From assembly GCA_963794995.1 (NCBI GenBank), contig CAWCFV010000002.1:496001-560000 (forward strand): a stretch of DNA of 64,000 nt. The letters run 5' to 3'. This document shows positions 57,378 through 64,000 of this stretch, piece after piece (position 1 is the stretch's first letter; each line of letters opens with the position of its first letter). The notes under the pieces were generated by a model. It was not told the origin of the DNA, did no database searches, and saw nothing but the letters and a program-made list of their open reading frames with translations. Both the position numbers and the translations under genes were made by a program. This DNA is from CAWCFV01 sp963794995. GTDB taxonomy: Bacteria; Actinomycetota; Actinomycetes; JACCUZ01.

Positions 57378-58148
57378 ATGCAGACCACGCCTCGTCCCCC
57401 GCTCCTCGTCGCCGCCGCCGTGGCCGGCACGCTCGCCCTCGTCGTCGCCGGCTGGCTGCTGGGGAACGACGGCTCCGGTGCCCCGGCAGCCCAGGCCGCC
57501 AGCAGCGAGAGCTCCTCCGACCGGGCGCGCGACGGCGTGCTGGTCAGCGGCACCGGCGAGGTGACCGGCCGACCCGACACGCTGGTCGCGCAGTTCGGTG
57601 CGGAGGCGACCGCCGACTCCGTCGACGCGGCCCTGGCCCGGGCCGACCGGGCGCTCCGTCGGATCACGCAGTCGCTGCAGGACGGTGGCATCGACGAGGC
57701 CGACCTGCGCACTGCCGGGCTCGACATCTACCCGAGGTACTCCGACGACGGCCGGCAGGTCACCGGGTACCAGGCCTCCCAGCAGCTGACGGTGACCTTC
57801 CGCGACGTCGACGCGGCGGGCCGCCTGATCGGTCGGGCGGTGGACGCGGGCGGCGACGCGGCCCGGCTGTCGGGACTGTCGTTCCGCATCGACGACGACT
57901 CCGCGCTGCTGGCCGACGCCCGCCGCAAGGCCTTCGCCGACGCGAAGGCCAAGGCCGAGCTCTACGGCGACGCCGCGGGGCGCGGCCTCGGCCGGGTGGT
58001 CAGCGTCACCGAGACGGTCACCGGCAACGACGCGCCGTACCCGGTGGCGGGCTACGACAGCGCTGCCGGGGCAGCTCGCGACGTGTCGCTGCAGCCGGGG
58101 CAGCAGCAGCTGTCGGTCACGGTCACCGTGGAGTGGTCCTTCGACTGA
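57378..58148 (+). CDS. SIMPL-domain (DUF541) exported protein
   Basis: A 256-residue exported protein with an N-terminal signal/anchor helix (PLLVAAAVAGTLALVVAGWLLG) followed by a Ser/Ala linker. The SIMPL domain starts DGVLVSGTGEVTGRPDTLVAQ and continues with ALRRITQSLQDGGIDEADLRTAGLDIYP in pieces, GYQASQQLTVTFRDVDAAG, and KAKAELYGDAAGRGLGRVVSVTE in pieces; all match the DUF541 pattern. It is a periplasmic/cell-surface protein of unknown function; family members appear in oxidative-stress and signalling contexts. GGAGG lies just upstream of ATG 57378. Confidence 0.85.
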   Translation: MQTTPRPPLLVAAAVAGTLALVVAGWLLGNDGSGAPAAQAASSESSSDRARDGVLVSGTGEVTGRPDTLVAQFGAEATADSVDAALARADRALRRITQSLQDGGIDEADLRTAGLDIYPRYSDDGRQVTGYQASQQLTVTFRDVDAAGRLIGRAVDAGGDAARLSGLSFRIDDDSALLADARRKAFADAKAKAELYGDAAGRGLGRVVSVTETVTGNDAPYPVAGYDSAAGAARDVSLQPGQQQLSVTVTVEWSFD

Positions 58149-58153
58149 CCTGC

Positions 58154-59098
58154 TCAGCGCACCGCGTCGAGCAGGCCGGTGAGCACTGCGCGGGTGTGCG
58201 GGTCGTCGAGGACCTCGCCGACCCATGCGGCTGAGCCCGCGCGGTCCGGCGACCGCGTGTTCGGCGCCAGCCAGTCCTCGGCCGCGATGCGCGTGATGTG
58301 CCCGAGCTGGGCGATCAGCATCGAGAAGTGTCCCCCGCGCGTGACCGCCCCCGGCCCGCCCGCCCCGGCGTACGCCGTGGACAGGGCTCGCGCGCGACCG
58401 GCGTCGCGCCGGGCGAACTCGAACAGCACGCAGCCGAGCTCCTGGCTCGGGTCCCCCGCCCCGGCGTTCTCCCAGTCGATGACGCAGGCGCCGCCGTCGC
58501 GGGTGGGCAGCAGGTTGTCGGCCCACAGGTCGCGGTGGCACAGCTGACGCGGTGTCTGCGGCTCGAGCCAGGACTCGAGGGCGACGAGCTCGTCCCGTAG
58601 CCGGGCCAGCGCCCCGGCGAAGGGCGCACCGTCGGCGCGCAGCCGGGCCACCAGGTCGTCCCAGGCCCCGGCGCCGACCGGCTCGGTGTACCAGCGCTCG
58701 ACCGGCCCCTCCGGGGCGGGCAGGGCGACCCCGGCGAGGTGCACGCCGGCCACCACGGTCCCGACCAGCTCGGGGTCGAGCCGGGTGTCCGGGGCGAGCA
58801 GGTCGACCCAGCCGTAGACGCGCACCTGGTCCGGGCCGACGTCAGCCAGCACGGCGCCGTCGAGCGCCCGCCGCACCGGCGGGGTCGGGACGCCCGCGGC
58901 GGACGCTGCCTCCTGCAGCCGCGCCGGGACCGCGACCTCCGACTCGGTGCTGCGCTCGAACGCGACCTTGACCGCCCAGGGACCGTCGACCGTGTCGAGG
59001 CGCCACACCACCCCTTGCCTGCCGCGCGCGACCGGGCCGTCCGAGAGCCGCAACGGCCGGCCGAGCCCGAACCGGGCTGCGACCTCCCCCGCATCCAT
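58154..59098 (-). CDS. Aminoglycoside phosphotransferase (APH)-family kinase
   Basis: A 314-residue protein kinase-like small-molecule kinase. The Brenner motif is CHRDLWADNLLP (catalytic Asp and Asn), the metal-binding Asp is in CVIDWENAGAGDP, and the N-lobe lysine in WAVKVAFERS. The APH family phosphorylates aminoglycosides, choline, homoserine and others; nothing here points to resistance, and the downstream-of-dxs position is not informative. It starts at ATG 59098, 11 nt after the dxs stop, on the same strand, so it is likely co-transcribed. The 3' end faces the SIMPL gene 5 nt away. Confidence 0.85.
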   Translation of the reverse strand: MDAGEVAARFGLGRPLRLSDGPVARGRQGVVWRLDTVDGPWAVKVAFERSTESEVAVPARLQEAASAAGVPTPPVRRALDGAVLADVGPDQVRVYGWVDLLAPDTRLDPELVGTVVAGVHLAGVALPAPEGPVERWYTEPVGAGAWDDLVARLRADGAPFAGALARLRDELVALESWLEPQTPRQLCHRDLWADNLLPTRDGGACVIDWENAGAGDPSQELGCVLFEFARRDAGRARALSTAYAGAGGPGAVTRGGHFSMLIAQLGHITRIAAEDWLAPNTRSPDRAGSAAWVGEVLDDPHTRAVLTGLLDAVR

Positions 59099-59109
59099 CC
59101 GACGGGGAG

Positions 59110-61014
59110 TCAGTCGGCCACGTGGTGCTGCTCGACATCGCCGGCCTGGTCGATGCCGGACACCGTCTCGACGATGTCGCGGGCGATGTCCTGGGCGGTG
59201 AGCCCGATCTCGGCCAGCACCTCGGGACGCTTGGCGTGCTCGAGGAACTCCAGCGGCACCCCGAAGTCGCGCATCGGTGTGGCCACCCGAGCGTCGCGCA
59301 GCGACTGGGCCACCGCGCCGGACACCCCGCCGCGGAGTCCGTCCTCGACCACGACGACGACCCGCACGCCGGCAGCCATCCGGACGATCTCGGGGGGCAC
59401 CGGCTTGACCCACCGAGGGTCGACGACGGTGACTCCGATCCCCTGCCGCCCGCAGCGCTCGGCGACGTCGAGGCAGGTCTCGACCATGGAGCCGACCGCC
59501 ACCAGCAGGACGTCGTCGCCGTCGCGGCGCATCACGTCGACGACCCCGTCGCGTTCGAGCGCGGGAAGGTCCGGCCCGACCGCGCCGGTCGGGTAGCGCA
59601 CGACGGTCGGGGCGTCCCGGACCGCCACCGCCTCCCGCAGCTCCTCGCGGAGGGTTCCCGCGTCGCGCGGGGCCGCGAGCCGAAGGCCCGGGACCGCCTG
59701 CAGCACGGTCATGTCCCACATGCCGTGGTGGCTCGCACCGTCCGGGCCGGTGACGCCGGAGCGGTCGAGGCAGAACGTCACGCCGCACCGGTGCAGCGCC
59801 ACGTCCATCAGCACCTGGTCGAAGGCGCGGTTGAGGAAGGTCGCGTAGACCGCGACGACCGGGTGCAGGCCACCCAGGGCCAGCCCGGCGGCGGAGGTGG
59901 TCGCGTGCTGCTCGGCGATGCCGACGTCGAAGATCCGGTCGGGGTACGCGGCCGCGAAGGCGTCCAGCCCGGTCGGGATGAGCATCGCTGCGGTGATGCC
60001 GACGACGTCGGGCCGCTCGGCGCCGATCGCGACCATCTCCTCCGCGAAGACCGAGGTCCACGCGACACCGGACGCGGCGAGCGGCTGCCCGGTCTCGGGG
60101 TCGATGACGCCGATCCCGTGGAAGTGGTCGGCGGCGTCGTCCTCTGCGTGCTTGTAGCCCTGCCCCTTGCGGGTGATGGCGTGGACCAGCACCGGCCCCT
60201 GGAAGCCGCGGGCCCGGCGAAGGGCATGCTCGACGGCCTCGACGTCGTGGCCGTCGACGGGACCGATGTACTTCAGCCCGAGGTCCTCGAACATCCCCTG
60301 CGGGGCGACGACGTCCTTGAGGCCCTTCTTCACGCCGTGCAGCGCCTCGTAGATCGGCTGCCCGACGACGGGTGTCCGTCCCAGTACCTGCTTGCCCCAC
60401 TCGAGGAACCGCTCGTACCCACGGGTCGTGCGCAGCGTCGCGAGATGGTGGGCGAGCCCGCCGATGGTCGGTGCGTAGGAACGCTCGTTGTCGTTGACGA
60501 CGATGACCAGCCGGCGGGTGTGGTCTGCGGCGATGTTGTTCAGCGCCTCCCAGGCCATCCCGCCGGTCAGCGAGCCGTCACCGACGACGGCCACCACACA
60601 GCGGTCGCTCTCGCCACGCAGCTGGAACGCCTTGGCCATGCCGTCGGCGTAGGACAGGGCGGTCGAGGCGTGGGAGTTCTCGATGACGTCGTGCTCCGAC
60701 TCCGCGCTGCTCGGGTAGCCGGACAGACCGCCCTTCTGGCGCAGCGTGGCGAAGCGTCCGGCCCGACCGGTCACCATCTTGTGCACGTAGGCCTGGTGGC
60801 CGGTGTCCCAGAGGATGCGGTCCCGCGGGGAGTCGAAGACCCGGTGCAGGGCCAGGGTGAGCTCGACGGCGCCGAGGTTGGGACCGAGGTGCCCACCGGT
60901 ACGGGTGACCGAGGCGATCAGGAAGGTGCGGATCTCCTCTGCCAGGGCGACCAGCTGCTCGTGGTCGAGCGCGCGCAGGTCCGCAGGTCCGTGGATCGCG
61001 TCCAGCTGGCCCAC
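59110..61014 (-). CDS. dxs: 1-Deoxy-D-xylulose-5-phosphate synthase
   Basis: The first enzyme of the MEP isoprenoid pathway, condensing pyruvate and glyceraldehyde 3-phosphate with thiamine diphosphate. The 634 residues show RTGGHLGPNLGAVELTLALH, ILWDTGHQAYVHKM, the TPP motif GDGSLTGGMAWEALNN, the catalytic glutamate region FDVGIAEQHATTSAAGLA, and DRSGVTGPDGASHHGMWD. It starts at GTG 61014. The position near hemE/RNase D in the wider region matches other actinobacteria. The kinase gene follows after 11 nt. Confidence 0.96.
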   Translation of the reverse strand: MGQLDAIHGPADLRALDHEQLVALAEEIRTFLIASVTRTGGHLGPNLGAVELTLALHRVFDSPRDRILWDTGHQAYVHKMVTGRAGRFATLRQKGGLSGYPSSAESEHDVIENSHASTALSYADGMAKAFQLRGESDRCVVAVVGDGSLTGGMAWEALNNIAADHTRRLVIVVNDNERSYAPTIGGLAHHLATLRTTRGYERFLEWGKQVLGRTPVVGQPIYEALHGVKKGLKDVVAPQGMFEDLGLKYIGPVDGHDVEAVEHALRRARGFQGPVLVHAITRKGQGYKHAEDDAADHFHGIGVIDPETGQPLAASGVAWTSVFAEEMVAIGAERPDVVGITAAMLIPTGLDAFAAAYPDRIFDVGIAEQHATTSAAGLALGGLHPVVAVYATFLNRAFDQVLMDVALHRCGVTFCLDRSGVTGPDGASHHGMWDMTVLQAVPGLRLAAPRDAGTLREELREAVAVRDAPTVVRYPTGAVGPDLPALERDGVVDVMRRDGDDVLLVAVGSMVETCLDVAERCGRQGIGVTVVDPRWVKPVPPEIVRMAAGVRVVVVVEDGLRGGVSGAVAQSLRDARVATPMRDFGVPLEFLEHAKRPEVLAEIGLTAQDIARDIVETVSGIDQAGDVEQHHVAD

Positions 61015-61122
61015 GCGGGGCTCCTCTCCGCTCGTCCGGCGGCAGGGTCGGTCGAGGTGCCGAGTCTACGTGCCCGCCGAGGACGTCCCCCACACGCGGT
61101 GGGTCCACCGGCCGGCCCGATC

Positions 61123-61166
61123 CGGTCGATCGGTCAGGCCGGTCAGGTCGGTCCGGCCGGTCAGAG
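61123..61166. repeat. 9-bp tandem repeat (CGGTCAGGC-like)
   Basis: Five contiguous units: CGGTCGAT, CGGTCAGGC, CGGTCAGGT, CGGTCCGGC, CGGTCAGAG. The last overlaps the stop codon of the left-reading hypothetical gene. It lies upstream of dxs, so it may form part of the dxs leader or promoter region. Confidence 0.75.
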
Positions 61167-61532
61167 CCTTGCGCGGAACCTGGTGCCGCGCAGGGCCTCC
61201 TCGACCAGCCCGACCGACCGCTGGGTCCGCACCAGCCGCCCGCCCTCGCGCTCCCAGGCGGCCACCGCCGCGGCGACCGTGGTCGCGTCGGCGACCTCGC
61301 GCAGCTCGTCGCGGGCGGTGGCCAGGCCCAGCCGGGCGGCGTCGACCGCCGACGCCACGTGCCGGGCCGCGAACCGCGCCAGCACCACCGGGTGGTTGCG
61401 CAGCACGTCGTGGGCCCTGTAGTCGGGTGGGCACAGGTCGAACAGCCAGCCGGTCGCGCTGCGCTCCCAGTCCGGAGCCCCGGGGGGACGGACCTCCTCC
61501 GGCCAGCCCGGCGGCACCACGGGGCGGGTCAC
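61161..61532 (-). CDS. Hypothetical protein upstream of dxs
   Basis: A 123-residue soluble protein without recognised catalytic motifs. It begins TRPVVPPGWPEEVRPPGAPDW, has FDLCPPDYRAHDVLRNHPVVLARFA in pieces, and ends in a long Ala/Arg-rich helical pair. The NHPVVLARFAARHV block and the terminal RGTRFRARL are features I recall in short actinobacterial proteins of unknown function. GTG 61532 is the start. It is on the same strand as dxs, 146 nt upstream of it. Confidence 0.65.
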   Translation of the reverse strand: MTRPVVPPGWPEEVRPPGAPDWERSATGWLFDLCPPDYRAHDVLRNHPVVLARFAARHVASAVDAARLGLATARDELREVADATTVAAAVAAWEREGGRLVRTQRSVGLVEEALRGTRFRARL

Positions 61533-61610
61533 CCGGGAGAACCTACGCGACGGTCCGCGGCCGCCCGACGCGAGCAGGCGGAGCCGTTGCGACGTCGCCT
61601 CGCCGGGCGC

Positions 61611-62036
61611 AGACGAGCGGCTCCCCCGTCGACGTCTACGGGCACTCGCTGGGTGCGACGTGTGCTCTCGGTGGCGCGGCTCGCACGAGCAACGTCCGGC
61701 GCCTGGTGGCCTACGAGCCTGCCGTCAGCTCCCCGGAGATCTCACCTGTCGGCTTCGTGGACCGGCTCGACGCGATGCTTGCCGCCGGACGGCCCGCATC
61801 GGTCGTCGAGGCGCTCCTGCGCGAGCTGCTGCAGCTGTCCGACCAGCAGGTCCAGGAGGTCGTCGCCCTGCCGTCATGGCCGGGACGGGTCGCCCCGCCC
61901 GACCATCCCCCGCGAGCTGCGAGCAGAGGGTGGGCTGGAGACGGCCGTCGACCCTGCGACCGCCGAGCGGATCATCGTGCCCACCCTGATGCTGGTCGGC
62001 GGTGACAGCCCCGAGTGGATCAGGGCCGACGGCTGA
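61611..62036 (+). pseudogene. Alpha/beta hydrolase remnant
   Basis: A fragment with the nucleophile elbow VDVYGHSLGATCALG and RRLVAYEPA, followed by VVEALLRELLQLS, then a one-base insertion near 61895. After it the frame continues IPRELRAEGGLETAVDPATA and VPTLMLVGGDSPEWIRADG before a stop. Both the N-terminal third and the C-terminal part with the catalytic histidine are missing. It is a decayed copy and cannot be active. It fills the 525-nt gap between the hypothetical gene and xylB; I see nothing else in that gap. Confidence 0.75.
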
Positions 62037-62057
62037 GCCGGGCGCCCTCAGGCGTGG

Positions 62058-63494
62058 TCAGCGCAGCCGGGTGGCGGTCAGGTCGCGGACCTCGGCGTAG
62101 CGCGCACGCACTGCGGGCGTGGGGTCCGCCTCGAAGGTCTCCGCCCCGGCCAGCGCCCAGGCAGGCGGGTCCCCGCCCGCTGCGAGGACCCAGGCCGCCT
62201 GGCGAGCCGCGCCGTCGGCGACGTACTCCCCCGGCTTCGGCACCAGGACGGGGCAGCCCAGGACCGCCGGTGCGATCTGTCGGACCGCGGCGGAGCGCGC
62301 ACCACCGCCGACCAGCAGGACCCGGTCGACGGCCGCCCCGTGCTCACGCAGCGCGTCGAGGCCGTCGGCGAGCCCGCAGAGCAACCCCTCGACCGCCGCT
62401 CGTGCCAGGTGCCCGGGGGTGGTCGAGGCCACGGTGAGCCCGTGCAGGGCGCCGGTCGCGTCCGGACGGTCCGGGGTGCGCTCGCCCTCGAGGTAGGGAA
62501 CCAGCGCGAGGCCACCGGAGCCGGCCGGCGCCCCGAGAGCGAGGTCGGAGAGCCCGGCATGGTCGGTGCCGAGCAGCCGGGCCACCGCGTCCAGGACGCG
62601 CGAGGCGTTGAGGGTGCACACCAGCGGCAGGTGGCGGCCGGTCGCGTCGGCGAAGCCCGCGACGGTGCCCGACGGGTCACGCGGGGCAACCTCGGCGACG
62701 GCGCTGACCACCCCGGACGTGCCGATGGAGACCACCACGTCGCCGGGCGCGGCACCCACCCCCAGGGCGGCCGCCGCGTTGTCCCCCGCGCCGGGGCCGA
62801 GCACCAGCGCACCGGCCATCCCAGCCTCGCCGTGCGGGCCGACGACCGCGGGCACCACCAGGGGCCGCCCGAAGGCTCGTTCCAGCAGGTCGGGACGGTA
62901 GGTGTCGGTGCCGGCCGACCAGTACCCGGTGCCGCTCGCGTCGCTGCGGTCGGTACGCAGGGCGTCGAGGCCGCTCGGGCCTCCTGCTGCCCCCTGCAGC
63001 CGCCAGGTGAGCCAGTCGTGCGGCAGGCACACCGCCTCGGCCCGGGCCGCCAGGTCGGGCTCGTGCTCGGCGAACCACCGCAGCTTCGACACCGTGAACG
63101 ACGCCACCGGGACCACCCCGACGGCGTCGGCCCACGCCTGCCCGCCGCCGAGCTCGGCGACCAGGTCCTGCGCGGCCCCGGCCGACCTCGTGTCGTTCCA
63201 CAGCAGGGCCGGGCGCACCACCTCCCCCGACCCGTCCAGGCACACCATGCCGTGCTGCTGGCCGCCGACCGACAGCGCTGCCACGTCGTCGAGTCCGCCC
63301 GCCGCCGCGACGGCGACCTGCAGGGCGTCCCACCACGCCGCCGGGTCGACCTCGGTCCCCTCGGGGTGCGGCGCCCGGCCGAAGCGCACCAGCGCCCCGG
63401 TGTCGGCGTCCCGGACGACGACCTTGCAGGCCTGCGTCGAGGAGTCGACGCCGACGACCAGCCGGCGGCCCGAGGGGTCCGAGGTGTCCGGCAT
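62058..63494 (-). CDS. xylB: Xylulokinase
   Basis: Phosphorylates D-xylulose to xylulose 5-phosphate. The FGGY-family protein has 478 residues. The first ATP-binding segment is VVGVDSSTQACKVVV, then SVGGQQHGMVCLD and WNDTRS, the substrate-site PHDWLTWRL, the second half GVGAAPGDVVVSIGTSGVV, and LLVGGGARSAAVRQIAPAVLG in pieces. It starts at ATG 63494, 2 nt after the xylA stop, so xylA-xylB form one operon. It is convergent with the hydrolase remnant. Confidence 0.95.
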   Translation of the reverse strand: MPDTSDPSGRRLVVGVDSSTQACKVVVRDADTGALVRFGRAPHPEGTEVDPAAWWDALQVAVAAAGGLDDVAALSVGGQQHGMVCLDGSGEVVRPALLWNDTRSAGAAQDLVAELGGGQAWADAVGVVPVASFTVSKLRWFAEHEPDLAARAEAVCLPHDWLTWRLQGAAGGPSGLDALRTDRSDASGTGYWSAGTDTYRPDLLERAFGRPLVVPAVVGPHGEAGMAGALVLGPGAGDNAAAALGVGAAPGDVVVSIGTSGVVSAVAEVAPRDPSGTVAGFADATGRHLPLVCTLNASRVLDAVARLLGTDHAGLSDLALGAPAGSGGLALVPYLEGERTPDRPDATGALHGLTVASTTPGHLARAAVEGLLCGLADGLDALREHGAAVDRVLLVGGGARSAAVRQIAPAVLGCPVLVPKPGEYVADGAARQAAWVLAAGGDPPAWALAGAETFEADPTPAVRARYAEVRDLTATRLR

Positions 63495-63496
63495 CG

Positions 63497-64000
63497 TCAG
63501 TGGGCGCCCATCAGGTGCTCGACGGCGAGCTGGTCGAGCTGGACGAAGGCGTAGCCGCGTTCGGCTGCGGCGTCGGGGTCGAAGGACTCGAAGGCGCTCT
63601 GGTCGGCCAGCAGGTCCTGGTAGGTCTCGCCCTGGGCCAGGGTCGGCTGGGACAGCTCACCGACCCGGGCCGCGGCCAGCGCCGCCTGCACGGCGGGGTC
63701 GGCGCGGAAGGCCGCGGCGCGGGCCTTGAGCAGCAGGTAGGTGGTCATGTTCGCCGCGGCCGAGGCCCACACGCCGTCGATGTCCTCGGTGCGCATCGGC
63801 TTGTAGTCGAAGTGCCGCGGCCCGTCGTAGGCCGGGCCGTCCCAGCCGCCGGCCACCCCGCCGTTCTCCAGCAGGTCGACCAGGAAGAACGCCGAGAGCA
63901 GGTCACCGTGACCGAAGACCAGGTCCTGGTCGAACTTCGGGCCGTGCTGGCCGTTGAGGTCGATGTGGAACAGCTTGCCCTGCCACAACGCCTGGGAGAT
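63497..64000 (-). CDS. xylA: Xylose isomerase, N-terminus beyond window edge
   Basis: Interconverts D-xylose and D-xylulose with two divalent metals. Only the last 167 residues are present. The metal-site segment HIDLNGQHGPKFDQD and DGPRHFDYKP are clear xylose isomerase features of the actinobacterial class. Later parts (ARVGELSQPTLAQGETYQDLL in pieces) are family-typical. The gene extends past the right end of the window and is followed at 2 nt by xylB. Confidence 0.95.
   Translation of the reverse strand: MSQALWQGKLFHIDLNGQHGPKFDQDLVFGHGDLLSAFFLVDLLENGGVAGGWDGPAYDGPRHFDYKPMRTEDIDGVWASAAANMTTYLLLKARAAAFRADPAVQAALAAARVGELSQPTLAQGETYQDLLADQSAFESFDPDAAAERGYAFVQLDQLAVEHLMGAH

Noticed and set aside
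58154..59098. An antibiotic-resistance aminoglycoside kinase
   Set aside because: Only the general APH fold motifs are visible; the chromosomal position next to dxs and the lack of mobile elements give no support for resistance.

Overview
The window is very GC-rich (by eye over 70%, with nearly every third codon position G or C) and reads as chromosomal DNA of a high-GC actinobacterium. The F420-free mix of coproheme decarboxylase, actinobacterial LigB/LigC/PolD repair enzymes, a WhiI-like regulator, DUF3000 and an actinobacterial cysteine-attenuation leader fits a Nocardioidaceae-like organism; the family is an inference. I found no CRISPR array, integrase, transposase or phage genes. Genes are dense, with many 4-nt ATGA/GTGA overlaps. 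The longest gene-free gap lies between aidB and the sulfite reductase and carries a regulatory leader.

Layout: 1-5.3 kb, histidine degradation (hutU, cut by the window edge, and hutH) with pabB/pabC on the same strand. 5.4-5.7 kb, a tRNA cluster (Gly-Cys-Val). 5.8-12.97 kb, small membrane and pilin proteins, ATP-dependent DNA ligase B, a flavin disulfide reductase, a histidine phosphatase, rsgA and a YihY/BrkB membrane protein. 12.99-19.4 kb, aidB, then a sulfate-assimilation operon: cysteine leader peptide, sulfite reductase, zinc-ribbon protein, APS reductase, CysG and sirohydrochlorin ferrochelatase. 19.6-31 kb, glyA, then trehalose/glycogen genes (a six-times frameshifted glgX, treY, treZ) interleaved with a GGDEF-EAL protein and PPK2. 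31-40.1 kb, RibD-like reductase, LigC, a secreted subtilase, small membrane proteins, a stand-alone LigD polymerase domain and msrB.

40-46.2 kb is a left-reading heme block (hemE-EamA and hemY-hemQ-PAP2). 46.3-55.7 kb contains DUF3000, a WhiI-like regulator, an RNase D-like protein, an iron-regulated efeU/efeO pair, an AlkD-like protein, a methyltransferase and the fadA-fadB beta-oxidation pair. 55.8-61.5 kb contains a VOC protein, SIMPL protein, phosphotransferase and dxs. The hemE/hemY/hemQ, DUF3000, RNase D and dxs neighbourhood resembles the conserved order in Mycobacterium and Streptomyces. The right edge has a hydrolase remnant and xylA-xylB for xylose use.

The most unusual signals are non-coding: two families of long intergenic palindromes (one in two copies, both between convergent gene ends; the other supplying the stop codon of cbiX), the cysteine attenuator, a G-rich pentanucleotide tract before glyA, and a palindrome next to an iron box upstream of efeU. 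The six single-base frameshifts confined to glgX also deserve checking. I did not find a clearly new multi-gene system; the best candidates for undescribed parts are the zinc-ribbon protein in the sulfite reductase operon, a set of very small membrane proteins and the palindrome families.
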